From Pseudanabaena mucicola str. Chao 1806 (GTDB lineage Bacteria; Cyanobacteriota; Cyanobacteriia; Pseudanabaenales; Pseudanabaenaceae): a DNA stretch of 64,000 nucleotides. The stretch lies in the NCBI RefSeq assembly GCF_030323025.1, contig NZ_CP097329.1, positions 3,334,001-3,398,000 of the forward strand, written 5' to 3'. Under the pieces are notes generated by a model, which had not been told where the DNA came from, did no database searches, and saw nothing but the letters and a program-made list of their open reading frames with translations. Of the stretch, positions 8,739 to 18,806 are shown in pieces. The translations under genes and the position numbers were made by a program. Each line of letters opens with the position of its first letter. The stretch's first letter is position 1.

Positions 8739-9896
8739 TTGACTATCGTTCCGCTATCACAACGCGCCCTGCAAACCAAAGAATCCCAAATTCGTGAAGC
8801 CTCTCGTTACTGCGAAAAATTTGGTGCGATTAATCTAGCCCAAGGTTTGCCTGACTTCCCTGCACCAGAAGCTCTGAAGGAATCAGCCAGAGCAGCGATC
8901 ACCTTAAATTTTAATCAATATGCTGATAGCTGGGGCTGGGACAAATTGCGCGAGGCGATCGCCGAAAAAATGCAGCGAGATAATCAGATTAGCGTTGATC
9001 CTGAAACTGAAGTTACTGTATGCTGTGGGGCAACCGAAGGCTTAAATATTGCGCTGATGTCACTAATCGATCAAGGCGATCGCGTTTTAATTTTTGAGCC
9101 ATTCTACGAAAACTATATTCCCAATTTAGCAACGGTGGGCGGCATCCCTGAATTTGTTACCTTGCAACCACCACAATGGGAAATTACCCAAGAAATCCTT
9201 GAACCTGCTTTTAAAATAGGTATTAAGGCTGTAATCATCAACAGCCCTGCCAATCCAACAGGGAAGGTCTGGACAAGGACAGAATTGGAACTAATTGCAA
9301 AGCTTTGCCAGCAATACGATGTCTACGCCATTACCGATGAGATTTACGAATATATCATTTATGAACAAGAGCATATTAGCCTGATGAGCATTGAAGGAAT
9401 GCGCGATCGCACAATTGTGGTGAATGGCTTCTCGAAAACCTTTTGTATCACTGGTTGGCGTTTGGGCTATACGGTCGCTAATCCTGTCCTCACTGCTGCC
9501 ATGCGTCGCATCCATGACTTCATTACGATTTGTGCGCCTGCTCCTCTGCAACATGCGGCTCTTACAGCAATGCAGTTTGGACACGAGTACTTTACCAATA
9601 TGGCACTAGATTACCAACGCAAGCGAGATCTGCTTTATCCAGCTTTAGTTGAACTTGGTTTATCGCCAGTACTTCCCAAAGGTGCATACTATATCTGGAC
9701 TGATAGCTCAGCGATCGCTAAGGATGCTGAAAGCGCAGCCTTTCGTCTTGCCAAGGAAGCCTTAGTAGCGGCTGTCCCTGGAACTTGCTTTAGTCATCCT
9801 GAACGTAACCAAGTAAATGGATTAAGGTTCTGTTTTGCTAAGAAAGATAGTACGATTGCATTAGCAGTTGATAATTTGCGAAGACTAAAATTATAG
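8739..9896 (+). CDS. Class I/II PLP-dependent aminotransferase
   Basis: The 385-residue protein starts at TTG 8739, since no nearby in-frame ATG fits. The PLP lysine is Lys233 in NGFSKTFCITGWRLGY, Asp200 (ITDEIY) should bind the pyridine nitrogen, NPTG is at 172-175, and Arg373 or nearby (LRFCFA) binds the substrate carboxylate. It belongs to fold-type I, subgroup I gamma, near kynurenine/methionine aminotransferases and N-succinyl-diaminopimelate aminotransferase DapC-like enzymes; the substrate cannot be fixed from sequence alone. It stands alone between two long non-coding stretches. Confidence 0.85.
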   Translation: MTIVPLSQRALQTKESQIREASRYCEKFGAINLAQGLPDFPAPEALKESARAAITLNFNQYADSWGWDKLREAIAEKMQRDNQISVDPETEVTVCCGATEGLNIALMSLIDQGDRVLIFEPFYENYIPNLATVGGIPEFVTLQPPQWEITQEILEPAFKIGIKAVIINSPANPTGKVWTRTELELIAKLCQQYDVYAITDEIYEYIIYEQEHISLMSIEGMRDRTIVVNGFSKTFCITGWRLGYTVANPVLTAAMRRIHDFITICAPAPLQHAALTAMQFGHEYFTNMALDYQRKRDLLYPALVELGLSPVLPKGAYYIWTDSSAIAKDAESAAFRLAKEALVAAVPGTCFSHPERNQVNGLRFCFAKKDSTIALAVDNLRRLKL

Positions 9897-10002
9897 ACAA
9901 CTATGAAGGTTTCCAAATTAGTGTAGATTCATTTGCAAATAGGCAGTCAGTTCCAGTTAAAACTTTCAGATTTTGGTTTGTTTTGAGCGAAATCTAAAAA
10001 TT

Positions 10003-10110
10003 TTACAGCCCTTTGCATTTACTTAAAACCCAGAAATATTGTTGAAAGTATCGCTAAGCGACACTTTCAACAATATTTCTTTACTACTCAAAGTCTCAAT
10101 AGGCTGCATA
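10003..10110. repeat. Family A palindromic element
   Basis: The left arm is TTACAGCCCTTTGC followed by ACTTAAAACCCAGAAATATT. A stem GTTGAAAGT.. with a TATCGCTAAGCGACA-like tip follows, then AATATTTCT, ACTACTCAAAG and TCTCAATAGGCTG. The reverse complement of 38795-38894 and the element near 61308-61470 share these arms but carry different stems. It lies between the aminotransferase and HPt genes. Confidence 0.75.
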
Positions 10111-10166
10111 AGAAAAGCCTATTAGACTTGATCCTCTTTGCACGTTAACCGCTATGGATCAATACT

Positions 10167-10583
10167 ATGTTTGAAAATATAGAGACTAGGGCGATTACAG
10201 ATATATCAAATATATTGCAAAACTATCCAGAATTTGCCGATTTGCCTACTCTCAATATTGATACATTTCAGGGTTTACGCCAATTAATTGATGATGATAT
10301 GGCATTCTCTGACCTAGTTACGAGTTATCTAAATTCTGCAAAAAACTTGATAGAGGAAATTCAAATAGGCTTTGCTAATCAAGATTCCAGTCAGTTTAGC
10401 TTATCAGCACATTCTCTCAAATCAACTAGTGCCAGTATTGGTGCTGTTAGGCTGTCACAAATATGTAAGTACTTGGAACAGATTGGTAAAACTGGAAAGA
10501 TCAGTGTCTCCCATGATATTTTGCATTTACTAACTAATGAATATGAACAAGTGTTTCAGACTCTCCAAATCGCTGGCTATTAA
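10167..10583 (+). CDS. HPt-domain phosphotransfer protein
   Basis: The 138-residue all-alpha protein carries the HPt signature around His82 (LSAHSLKSTSASIGA), with the following CKYLEQIGK helix. Stand-alone HPt proteins shuttle phosphate between hybrid histidine kinases and response regulators. No kinase or regulator is adjacent, so its partners must lie elsewhere. The C-terminal part (LLTNEYEQVFQTLQ) completes the four-helix bundle. The following radical SAM gene starts 29 bases later but is functionally unrelated. Confidence 0.85.
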   Translation: MFENIETRAITDISNILQNYPEFADLPTLNIDTFQGLRQLIDDDMAFSDLVTSYLNSAKNLIEEIQIGFANQDSSQFSLSAHSLKSTSASIGAVRLSQICKYLEQIGKTGKISVSHDILHLLTNEYEQVFQTLQIAGY

Positions 10584-10612
10584 GTTTATGGCAGAATGAT
10601 TGAGAAGTTGAC

Positions 10613-11620
10613 TTGGATTATCTCTATATGCAAGTTCCTGAGATCGCGATTACACCTTTTTCCCAGAAGCTCACAGCCCCACTTTTAAAATATGATATTT
10701 CGGTGTTACAGATCAATTTGGGCAAGATTTGCAACCTCGCTTGTAGCCATTGTCACGTAGAGGCAAGCCCCCATCGCACCGAGGAATTATCTCCAGAAAT
10801 TTGCCAACAACTTATTGAAATAATTCAACGCTTTCCCCAAATTCAGACAGTAGATCTCACAGGAGGGGCTCCAGAGATGCTGTATGGATTCCGCGAACTA
10901 GTAAAAGCGGCAAGAGCATCTGGGAAAGAAGCGATCGCCCGTTCTAATTTGACGATTTATTTTGAGAAGGGCTACGAGGATATTCCTGAATTCTTTGCTC
11001 AGCATCAGGTGCGCGTGGTGGCTTCATTGCCCTGTTATCTTGAGGATAATGTGGACAAAATGCGTGGCAAAGGTGTCTTTGACAAATCAATTCAGGCTTT
11101 ACAATGGCTTAATCGCTTAGGCTATGGAAGTGACTCTCAGTTAAATCTAGACTTGGTATACAATCCCCAACTTCCTACTGCTAATAAATTTTCCCTTGCA
11201 CCCAATCAACAGAATTTACAAGCCGATTACAAATCCCATCTTCAAGAGCATTTCGGCATTATTTTTAATAACCTGTTTACAATTACCAATCTTCCTATTG
11301 GTAGAAGTAAGTTCCATTTGCAGCATCGTAAATTAGAAGAAGAATACACATCGTTCTTAGAAACCAACTTTAATCCGACTACACTCGGTCATGTCATGTG
11401 TCGCAATCAGATTTCAGTAGATTATCAAGGGAATATCTATGATTGCGATTTTAATCAGATGGAAAATCTACCAGCGCAATCGCCTAATGGTGAAATTCTG
11501 ACTATCGCCAAAATTCTAGAACATGGAACGTTAGATGTTATCCAAGAAATTCAAACGGCTGACTACTGTTATGGCTGTACCGCAGGTAGTGGCTCTAGCT
11601 GCGGTGGAGCATTACTATGA
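10613..11620 (+). CDS. arsS: Arsenosugar-biosynthesis-type radical SAM protein (ArsS family)
   Basis: The 335-residue protein has the radical SAM cluster motif CNLACSHCHVEASP (Cys40, Cys44, Cys47), then VDLTGGAPEM, and a cysteine-rich C-terminal end (MCRNQISVDYQGNIYDCDFN and YGCTAGSGSSCGG). This layout is that of the ArsS family, implicated in making arsenosugars from methylated arsenic. The TTG start at 10613 has a GAGAAG Shine-Dalgarno 5 bases upstream; ATG 10628 is an alternative. No arsM or ars operon genes are nearby, so the pathway assignment rests on family membership only. Confidence 0.8.
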   Translation: MDYLYMQVPEIAITPFSQKLTAPLLKYDISVLQINLGKICNLACSHCHVEASPHRTEELSPEICQQLIEIIQRFPQIQTVDLTGGAPEMLYGFRELVKAARASGKEAIARSNLTIYFEKGYEDIPEFFAQHQVRVVASLPCYLEDNVDKMRGKGVFDKSIQALQWLNRLGYGSDSQLNLDLVYNPQLPTANKFSLAPNQQNLQADYKSHLQEHFGIIFNNLFTITNLPIGRSKFHLQHRKLEEEYTSFLETNFNPTTLGHVMCRNQISVDYQGNIYDCDFNQMENLPAQSPNGEILTIAKILEHGTLDVIQEIQTADYCYGCTAGSGSSCGGALL

Positions 11621-11633
11621 CGCTATAACCAAC

Positions 11634-11687
11634 AAAACCAAAAAGAGAGTTGTGGTGCGAAGCACCGCAACTCTCTTTTTGGTTTTT
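11634..11687. terminator. Bidirectional terminator between arsS and moxR
   Basis: Complementary arms AAAACCAAAAAGAGAGTTG and CAACTCTCTTTTTGGTTTT enclose a GGTGCGAAGCACC tip. It lies between convergent genes. The tip contains GCGAAGC, which forms very stable DNA hairpins. Confidence 0.75.
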
Positions 11688-11697
11688 ATTTGAATGT

Positions 11698-12636
11698 TTA
11701 AGGAACAGTAACAGCATCCAGTAAGCGCTGGATAATATTCTTTGGCGATCGCCTACCTGCAGCAATAATGCGATGTCCTAACACGTAGGGTGCGAGAAAC
11801 TTGACATCATCGGGTAGTACGTAGTTAGATTGTCGATTAGGATCGAGTGCTTGCTGGATTAAGGCATAGCTTTGAGCAGCCCGCAATAGTGCCGAAGTAC
11901 CTCTAGGACTAACACCTAGGGTAATCTCTTCATCATTGCGTGTTGCCCGTACCACATTGACTATATATTCGCTAGTTGCATCACTTACAGGTAATTGGGT
12001 GGCAAGATTCCGAATCTCTAGAACTTCTTCAGGAGTAATACATGGTTCTAGGTTTGCTGAGCCAATTTCCCCCAATTGTAATCTTTTGAGCATTTCTAAT
12101 TCTTCAACTTCACTTGGATAGCCTATGCTAAAAGATAAGGCAAAACGATCAAGTTGTGCTTCTGGCAGAGGAAAAGTACCTTGATATTCAATTGGGTTTT
12201 GGGTAGCGATCGTAAAAAATGGTGAAGGAACCTTGCGCGAGATGCCATCAACCGTTACTTGCGTTTCTTCCATGACCTCCAGCAATGCCGATTGAGTACG
12301 TGGAGTAGCCCGATTAATCTCATCTGCTAATAGGACATTCGCGAAGATCGGTCCTGGCAAAAACTGAAACTCCCCCTTTTGAGGATTCCAAATATTTGTA
12401 CCTGTAATGTCTGTGGGTAATAGATCAGGTGTGCATTGCACCCGTTGGAATTTGCCAGAAATAGAAGCAGCGAGAGATTTTGCTAGTAAAGTTTTACCTA
12501 CCCCTGGGACATCTTCGAGTAAGGCGTGTCCCCCCGAAAATAGTGCCACTAAAACTAGTTGAATCGCTTCATCTTTACCGACGATCGCTTTGGCTAGATT
12601 GTCAACTAACTGTTGTATTTTGAGATGCTTTTCCAT
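11698..12636 (-). CDS. MoxR-family AAA+ ATPase
   Basis: The 312-residue protein shows Walker A VPGVGKTL (43-50), Walker B VLLADEINRA (101-110), sensor 1 IATQNPIE, and the GVSPRGTSAL region typical of MoxR. MoxR ATPases act as chaperones that help mature metalloenzymes or complexes, usually together with a DUF58/VWA protein encoded beside them. Here no such partner is in the window, which is common for cyanobacterial copies. The start ATG at 12636 is the first available. Confidence 0.9.
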   Translation of the reverse strand: MEKHLKIQQLVDNLAKAIVGKDEAIQLVLVALFSGGHALLEDVPGVGKTLLAKSLAASISGKFQRVQCTPDLLPTDITGTNIWNPQKGEFQFLPGPIFANVLLADEINRATPRTQSALLEVMEETQVTVDGISRKVPSPFFTIATQNPIEYQGTFPLPEAQLDRFALSFSIGYPSEVEELEMLKRLQLGEIGSANLEPCITPEEVLEIRNLATQLPVSDATSEYIVNVVRATRNDEEITLGVSPRGTSALLRAAQSYALIQQALDPNRQSNYVLPDDVKFLAPYVLGHRIIAAGRRSPKNIIQRLLDAVTVP

Positions 12637-12888
12637 ATTTTGCTCTTAAAAACCTCTGTCGATCAATAAATAGCGCAAGCTGGACTAAATGTACTGATGA
12701 TGGCTTGCTTTAGCGTAACACTATCATGCCTTTTCATAGCTTGCCCCTTTAGGATAAAACTTTCAACAGGGGGCTATAAATGTTCTAATTTCTCATTAAA
12801 CGGGAAATACAAGATTAATATATTGAGGAGATGATCAATTAAATAATTGTGCTAAGGCTAAACATTTTTAGCTTATAGAAATAGTTTG

Positions 12889-12975
12889 GACTTACGCAAA
12901 ATTATTTTATCGCAGGAAAAATTCATGAATTTTTCCTGCGATAAAATGAGATTTTCAATTCCTTTTGTGTAAGTC
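12889..12975. mobile_element. MITE-like element with GACTTACGCAAAA ends and an inner palindrome
   Basis: The 87-bp element has terminal inverted repeats GACTTACGCAAAA (12889-12901) and TTTTGTGTAAGTC (12963-12975). Inside is a perfect 42-bp palindrome around ATTCATGAAT. There is no coding capacity. Ends of this kind recur in cyanobacterial miniature elements, but I cannot name the parent transposon. Confidence 0.6.
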
Positions 12976-13028
12976 ATATTTTCAGAGAGAAAGACCTTGA
13001 TTAGCAAGGTCTTTCTCTCTGAAAATAT
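12976..13028. repeat. Long palindrome adjoining the MITE-like element
   Basis: ATATTTTCAGAGAGAAAGAC and its complement surround a CTTGATTAGCAAG tip, giving a stem of about 23 bp. It directly abuts the preceding element. The rest of 12637-13166 shows no gene. Confidence 0.6.
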
Positions 13029-13166
13029 TCAAATTTGCAAGTTTACCCCAAATCGAATTTTGAAGGGACGTATCACATTTGATTATCTCCCTTTATGATG
13101 GTCATAGGATCATTCACTCCTACTACTTGTCTGCTAAAATCTACAGCGTGAGGACTTAGGAGTTAC

Positions 13167-14531
13167 ATGGCTGGATATACGCTGATTTTAGCGATTTTGA
13201 TCTTAGGTGGAATTATCGCGACCTTAGGTGATCGCATTGGCACTAAGGTCGGTAAGGCGCGACTTAGTATGTTCAACCTGAGACCGCGAGATACTGCGAC
13301 CCTAGTCACGATCGCTACAGGTGGAATGATTTCTGCTTCAACCCTAGGTATTTTATTATTACTCAGTGGACAGCTAAGGGATGGCTTATTTCGCTTAGAG
13401 AGTATTCGTTCAGAGTTAGCAAGTAGTCAAGATCAAAAACAAAAAGTTGAATCTGAGCTCAGTGCTGCCAAGAATGAGCAGGAAAAGGCACAACAGCGCT
13501 TAGAACAAATTAATAAGTCTTTATCCCAAGCTGTGCGTAAACAGGCAGAAACTCAAGCATTACTACAAACGGTCGAAAATAAATACCAAAAGGCAGATGA
13601 AGATCTCAAAAAAGCTTCGCAGCAAGAAGCGGACTTACTCTCGCGTATTCAAAATTTAACCAAAGAGCAGGAAAATCTGCAAAATGAGAGTAGTCAATTA
13701 CGACAGGAGAAAGAACGGATTTCTGGGGAGTTAGCTAGCATTTCCCGCGATCGCGAAACTCTCAAACAAAAAGTAGATGAATCAGAACAACGTTTAATTG
13801 CAATCGAGAAGCAGAGATCAAAACTGACTTCTGAAATCGCCTCCTTAGAAACCGCCCGTGAACAATTGATTGTAAGTCTTGAAGCCTTACGCAAAGGTAA
13901 CGTAGCAATTTTTGCTGATCAGATTTTATCAATTGGAGTCGTGCGTCCAAACCTTAGTAGTGCCGAGTTACGTCAAGCTAGTATTCAACTTCTGCAACAA
14001 GCGGAACGCAATGCCCGTGAACTTCTAGATTTCCTTCCTGATCAAGCTCCAAAAGAACCAGTTATCAAAATTACTGAAGCGCAAATTGAAGGACTATTAA
14101 ATCGGATTAAAGATGGACAGAGCTATGTGATTCGGATTCTCTCAGCAGGTAATTTTTTAAAACGCGAAACTAGAGTTTTAATCTCTGCCGATGTCACCCT
14201 CAACCGTCAAATATTTGCTCGAGGCGATGAAATTGCAACTTTACAATTCACTCCCAATCTTGCGCCACAGGCTTTAGCCTCAAGAATCGAACAGCTATTT
14301 CTATTAGTGAGCTTTCGGGCAAGACGTGAAGGAGTGTTAGCCAATCCGCTTACAGGTCAAGTTGGCAATTTCCCACCTGAAGCTTTGACAGAACTATTTA
14401 AGGCTGTCAGTGAGTTGAAAGCGCCGTATGAAATAAGAGCTGTGGCTAAAGAAGCAATTTTTCCTGCAAGTTCGCTTACTCTAGAGTTAGTGATCCGTCA
14501 AAATGGTGTTGAAATTGGGCGCTTTAGTTAA
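13167..14531 (+). CDS. DUF3084 coiled-coil membrane protein
   Basis: This 454-residue protein has two N-terminal membrane helices (about 3-24 and 46-67), with the conserved linker RLSMFNLRPRDTATLVTIATG in between. A long coiled coil (about 70-235, rich in E, Q, K and L) and a globular C-terminal domain follow. This is the architecture of the cyanobacterial DUF3084 family, whose function is unknown. The coil suggests a tethering or structural role at a membrane. A 98-residue cysteine-rich protein follows 9 bases after the stop and is probably cotranscribed. Confidence 0.85.
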   Translation: MAGYTLILAILILGGIIATLGDRIGTKVGKARLSMFNLRPRDTATLVTIATGGMISASTLGILLLLSGQLRDGLFRLESIRSELASSQDQKQKVESELSAAKNEQEKAQQRLEQINKSLSQAVRKQAETQALLQTVENKYQKADEDLKKASQQEADLLSRIQNLTKEQENLQNESSQLRQEKERISGELASISRDRETLKQKVDESEQRLIAIEKQRSKLTSEIASLETAREQLIVSLEALRKGNVAIFADQILSIGVVRPNLSSAELRQASIQLLQQAERNARELLDFLPDQAPKEPVIKITEAQIEGLLNRIKDGQSYVIRILSAGNFLKRETRVLISADVTLNRQIFARGDEIATLQFTPNLAPQALASRIEQLFLLVSFRARREGVLANPLTGQVGNFPPEALTELFKAVSELKAPYEIRAVAKEAIFPASSLTLELVIRQNGVEIGRFS

Positions 14532-14540
14532 CTAGGGCAA

Positions 14541-14837
14541 ATGACTATGTCAAAAATATCTCTATGTGATCGCTGCGACTTTTACTCACACACTAGCTAC
14601 TTAGTTTGTGCTTTACATCCCTATGGTCCCAAATGGGGAGTTTGTGCAGATTTCGTCTCAGCCGATTTATGGGAGCCAGATAATCCCAATAACTATGATC
14701 CTGCTATGGAATCAGAATATGGTTGGCATCCAATCTTTACTGGTAAATGTCCTGAATGCCGCACATCATTTTCACGACTGCGGCTACCACCAGAGCAATG
14801 GCGTTGTAAATGCTGTGGATGGGAAGATGATTTGTGA
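14541..14837 (+). CDS. Small cysteine-rich putative zinc-binding protein
   Basis: The 98-residue protein (start ATG 14541, or 14547) has an N-terminal cluster Cys9, Cys12, Cys23, Cys35 and a C-terminal ribbon Cys70, Cys73, Cys89, Cys91/92 (CPEC...CKCC). The spacing suggests one or two zinc sites. I do not recognise a named family. The aromatic-rich middle (FVSADLWEPDNP, ESEYGWHP) is conserved-looking rather than random. It follows the DUF3084 gene by 9 bases and converges on ccmP. Confidence 0.65.
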   Translation: MTMSKISLCDRCDFYSHTSYLVCALHPYGPKWGVCADFVSADLWEPDNPNNYDPAMESEYGWHPIFTGKCPECRTSFSRLRLPPEQWRCKCCGWEDDL

Positions 14838-14862
14838 TCAAAACTTGTCAAGCTAAATATGA

Positions 14863-15501
14863 TTACTCTTTGCGATCGCTCCAGATATCACGCCCTTTAA
14901 TATTTTCAATGGTGTTGAGTACTGCGGCAGCCGCAGCCATAATATCGCGCTCTTCACCACCAAGGTACAAACGACCAAAACTACCTACGGCGACAATTTC
15001 TAAAATATTAATTGAAGCAGCTTTTTCAGCTTCATTTGCCGCGAGCGCAGCATAGGCAGCAGGTTCAACCTCCATAATGTATAGCGTTTGTCCCGACAAA
15101 AGCATTTGTCCACGGCGAAAGCGATTGATTAATTGGGTTTGATGGGCATCGACATTACGGATAATTTGACTAGATAATAATCTTGGCTTAATTCGGTCTT
15201 CTTCAGTTGCGCCTAGCATTTGTAAGATCGCTCTACCTGCGGCTTGGGCTTCACCTTGACTAGCAGAGTGGATTTCTAGCAGTCCATACAAACGCTCAAC
15301 AATTTGAACACCTGGTCTAACTGAAGTAGATTTGAGAGCCACATCAGTAATACGATTAATTTCAATGCCAGGAGAAATCTCAATCCAAATAGATGTGTCA
15401 CCTGGTAAGGGTAAAAAGCCTTGTGCAACTGTTCCTAAATAAGCAGCATGTTGTCTCTGTAAATTGTCCAAGTAGACATAGCTGCGTAAATCAATACCCA
15501 A
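14863..15501 (-). CDS. ccmP: Carboxysome shell protein CcmP (tandem BMC domains)
   Basis: The 212-residue protein comprises two successive BMC folds (about 1-100 and 101-212). The opening [20 protein letters not shown] and the segments [29 protein letters not shown] and [14 protein letters not shown] match CcmP of beta-cyanobacteria. CcmP forms stacked pseudohexameric trimers whose pores open and close, probably letting larger metabolites such as RuBP and 3-PGA cross the shell. It is known to be encoded away from the main ccmKLMNO cluster, as here. Confidence 0.85.
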   Translation of the reverse strand: MGIDLRSYVYLDNLQRQHAAYLGTVAQGFLPLPGDTSIWIEISPGIEINRITDVALKSTSVRPGVQIVERLYGLLEIHSASQGEAQAAGRAILQMLGATEEDRIKPRLLSSQIIRNVDAHQTQLINRFRRGQMLLSGQTLYIMEVEPAAYAALAANEAEKAASINILEIVAVGSFGRLYLGGEERDIMAAAAAVLNTIENIKGRDIWSDRKE

Positions 15502-15640
15502 AAAATTGTTCTCCCACTAGGCTGTTAATTGAGTTGCCTGACTTAGCCAGATCATCCATAGCTTGGCAGATCACTCAAGATGTAATTTTATAGCAAGAAG
15601 TATCTCTGTATAATTAAAACCTATAGGTGTAGGTTACTCT

Positions 15641-15709
15641 TATAGCAAACGAATCACTTTATAAAGATTGTTTCCCGCCGAAGTCGGGAAACAATCGAAA
15701 CTGGTTATA
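15641..15709. repeat. Palindrome with TATAGC/TTATA ends, overlapping a gene 3' end
   Basis: The stem GATTGTTTCCCG / CGGGAAACAATC has a CCGAAGT tip and is bounded by TATAGCAAACGA and GAAACTGGTTATA, resembling family B ends. It supplies the stop region of the gene that follows and may terminate it. Confidence 0.6.
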
Positions 15710-16823
15710 AGCCTGCTTGCGCTTTAGCCACTACTTGACCATCTTTAAATTCGATAATGGCATTACTACCCTGTGGATTTTTCCAAGAGTAAACCTTGCC
15801 CACGCTATTATTCGCTGTATTTTCAGCTATTACTTTGCCTGATACACCAAAGATTTGTTCTACCTGCTCAACCGTCATTCCTTTCTGCACGCGATTAAAT
15901 TTCTCTAAGGTAATTAGGTTCTCCTTTTCCTGTGAACTATTGGTTGATGAATTCGGTGTTACAGAAACAGTTTCTGAAGCCGTAGAGTTTTCTGTTGCAG
16001 CTATATTAGGTGAATTTGTACTTGTTGTGGGGGAAGATGTCGATGTTGCAATAGGATCACTAATTTGACCTGCAAGATTTGGCGAAGTAGTAGGCTTGGG
16101 GTTTGATAGCTTGTCATCGGATGAAGTGGTGGAAGAGATTGCGGTAAGTGGTTCAGTAACTCTCTTCGTAGTCAGTGCTCTTGCAAATGCGCCAATACCT
16201 AACCCTAGGAGCATAATTGATGAACCTACAAGTACCAATTGCCAGTAATCATTGGAGGATGAGAGCTTTTTCTCTTCTTGTTTCTGAATTTTAGCTAATA
16301 CACCATTTCTATTAACAGATGTAGAGGCTTCTTGATGATCAATTAGGTGAGCATTTACCTGTAGAGATTTTTCCTCTGTTGAATATTTTTTAGAAAGGGT
16401 ACTAATTGCCTTTTGTAATACGGAATCCTTAGAAAGCTGAGTTTCAGGGGTGCGTCCTTCAGAAACATCTTGCTCAGACTCCATCTCTGATGCTTGAGAT
16501 AAAGTTGATTGTTGTGGCTCTAGCATAACTTTCTCCTTCCACAATAGACGCTGCTCATGCATTTCGCCATCATTACGCCAACATTGCACTTTGAACTTCG
16601 CCACTGATTCTATATGCAAATTTTGGAGGTTGCTAGAGATTAATGTCAGTAGTTTCTCTTTATCAATAGCAGAATCTGTCCTTATTTGTAGTTCTAAATT
16701 GCTATCAACAATAGTGACCTCAATATGAAGATTTTGATAGTTAAGGGATTGTAATTCCTGACGGATAATTTCGGTGATCGCCTGTGGATCTCGTTGATGG
16801 GCAAGTTCGGCAATCGAAAGCAT
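15705..16823 (-). CDS. Membrane protein with a C-terminal BamE/SmpA-like domain
   Basis: The 372-residue protein has an N-terminal alpha/beta domain (about 1-95), a charged linker, one membrane helix (about 194-217, WQLVLVGSSIMLLGLGIGAF) and a Ser/Thr/Pro-rich stretch (225-300). The C-terminal domain of about 70 residues contains LEKFNRVQKGMTVEQVEQIF and VYSWKNPQGSNAIIEFKDGQ. That domain resembles the DUF3862/SmpA-OmlA-type fold, where a GMT..QV..IFG motif precedes a beta-sheet. Its role is unknown. Upstream lies a 309-base region (16824-17132) before sqdB in which I see no gene, only an isolated AAAACGCTATATG scrap of a family B end. Confidence 0.6.
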   Translation of the reverse strand: MLSIAELAHQRDPQAITEIIRQELQSLNYQNLHIEVTIVDSNLELQIRTDSAIDKEKLLTLISSNLQNLHIESVAKFKVQCWRNDGEMHEQRLLWKEKVMLEPQQSTLSQASEMESEQDVSEGRTPETQLSKDSVLQKAISTLSKKYSTEEKSLQVNAHLIDHQEASTSVNRNGVLAKIQKQEEKKLSSSNDYWQLVLVGSSIMLLGLGIGAFARALTTKRVTEPLTAISSTTSSDDKLSNPKPTTSPNLAGQISDPIATSTSSPTTSTNSPNIAATENSTASETVSVTPNSSTNSSQEKENLITLEKFNRVQKGMTVEQVEQIFGVSGKVIAENTANNSVGKVYSWKNPQGSNAIIEFKDGQVVAKAQAGL

Positions 16824-17120
16824 ACTTTTGACTAATCATCCTAGTCTAATTAGTGAATAGCTTTTGGCTAATCTTGTTTGTCATATCTCAATACATTACA
16901 CCTGCCTAGGAAAGGCTGCGATCCGCTAAATTGCGTGAGTGTGTGATTTATTTTAAATCTGATTGACCTAGTTACGAATATCTACTGAAACGATTAAGCT
17001 TGAAAAACGCTATATGTGTTGCTGCATACATAGAGGTTAATAAATTTCGGTCTTGCACATCACAAATCGGTAAAATCCTGATAGGGTTAATTTGGAAACT
17101 GTAACTCAAAATAGTTGTAA

Positions 17121-18284
<1,164 letters not shown>

Positions 18285-18286
18285 TT

Positions 18287-18322
18287 GAAAAGACAAGTCA
18301 TTCAAAGCATGACTTGTCTTTC
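18287..18322 (+). terminator. Terminator after sqdB
   Basis: The stem AAAGACAAGTCAT / ATGACTTGTCTTT with a TCAAAGC loop is followed by TCTTTATT, directly after sqdB. Confidence 0.75.
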
Positions 18323-18420
18323 TTTATTAGTCCCTGCGATAGAAGCTTTCACCACAAAAAAGAGGTATCTTAAGTTACATAAAAGCGTCATTGTAAAAAT
18401 TTTTTCTACCGTACCTAATC

Positions 18421-18798
18421 ATGACATCTTCTACAAAAACTTTGCGCGTTTTGGTGGTGGATGACCACGAGCTCACCCGATGTACTTTACAACTAGCACT
18501 TTCTTTACAAGCCTGTATCGCTTCTGTTGAGGTTGCCATCAATGGTAAAGAAGCGATCGCTAAAGTCAAAAAGCTTGAGCCTGATGTTGTGGTCATGGAC
18601 TTACATATGCCCGTGATGGATGGCTGGGCAGCCTCCAGTGAAATTAAAAATCAGTATCCACATATAAAGATTGTGGCTTATTCTGCAGCCGAGGGTGGCA
18701 AAATGCAAGCAATTTCTAACGGAGCAAATATCGATGCTTTTTGTGATAAGGGCGCATGTACTCGCAGTTTACTCGAAGCTATTAAAAGTGTTTCTTAA
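18421..18798 (+). CDS. Single-domain response regulator
   Basis: This 125-residue receiver domain has Asp14/Asp15 (VVDDHELTR), phospho-acceptor Asp60 (VVMDLHMPVMDGW), a T/S position in AYSAAEG and a conserved lysine in CDKGACT. There is no output domain, so it would act through protein contacts or in a phosphorelay. The receiver sequence resembles NarL/FixJ types. It has no kinase neighbour. Downstream are transposon remnants. Confidence 0.85.
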   Translation: MTSSTKTLRVLVVDDHELTRCTLQLALSLQACIASVEVAINGKEAIAKVKKLEPDVVVMDLHMPVMDGWAASSEIKNQYPHIKIVAYSAAEGGKMQAISNGANIDAFCDKGACTRSLLEAIKSVS

Positions 18799-18806
18799 AA
18801 AAGGGA

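Noticed and set aside
18421-18596. Reverse-strand frame over the response regulator
   Set aside because: Shadow of a complete receiver domain; no independent signal.
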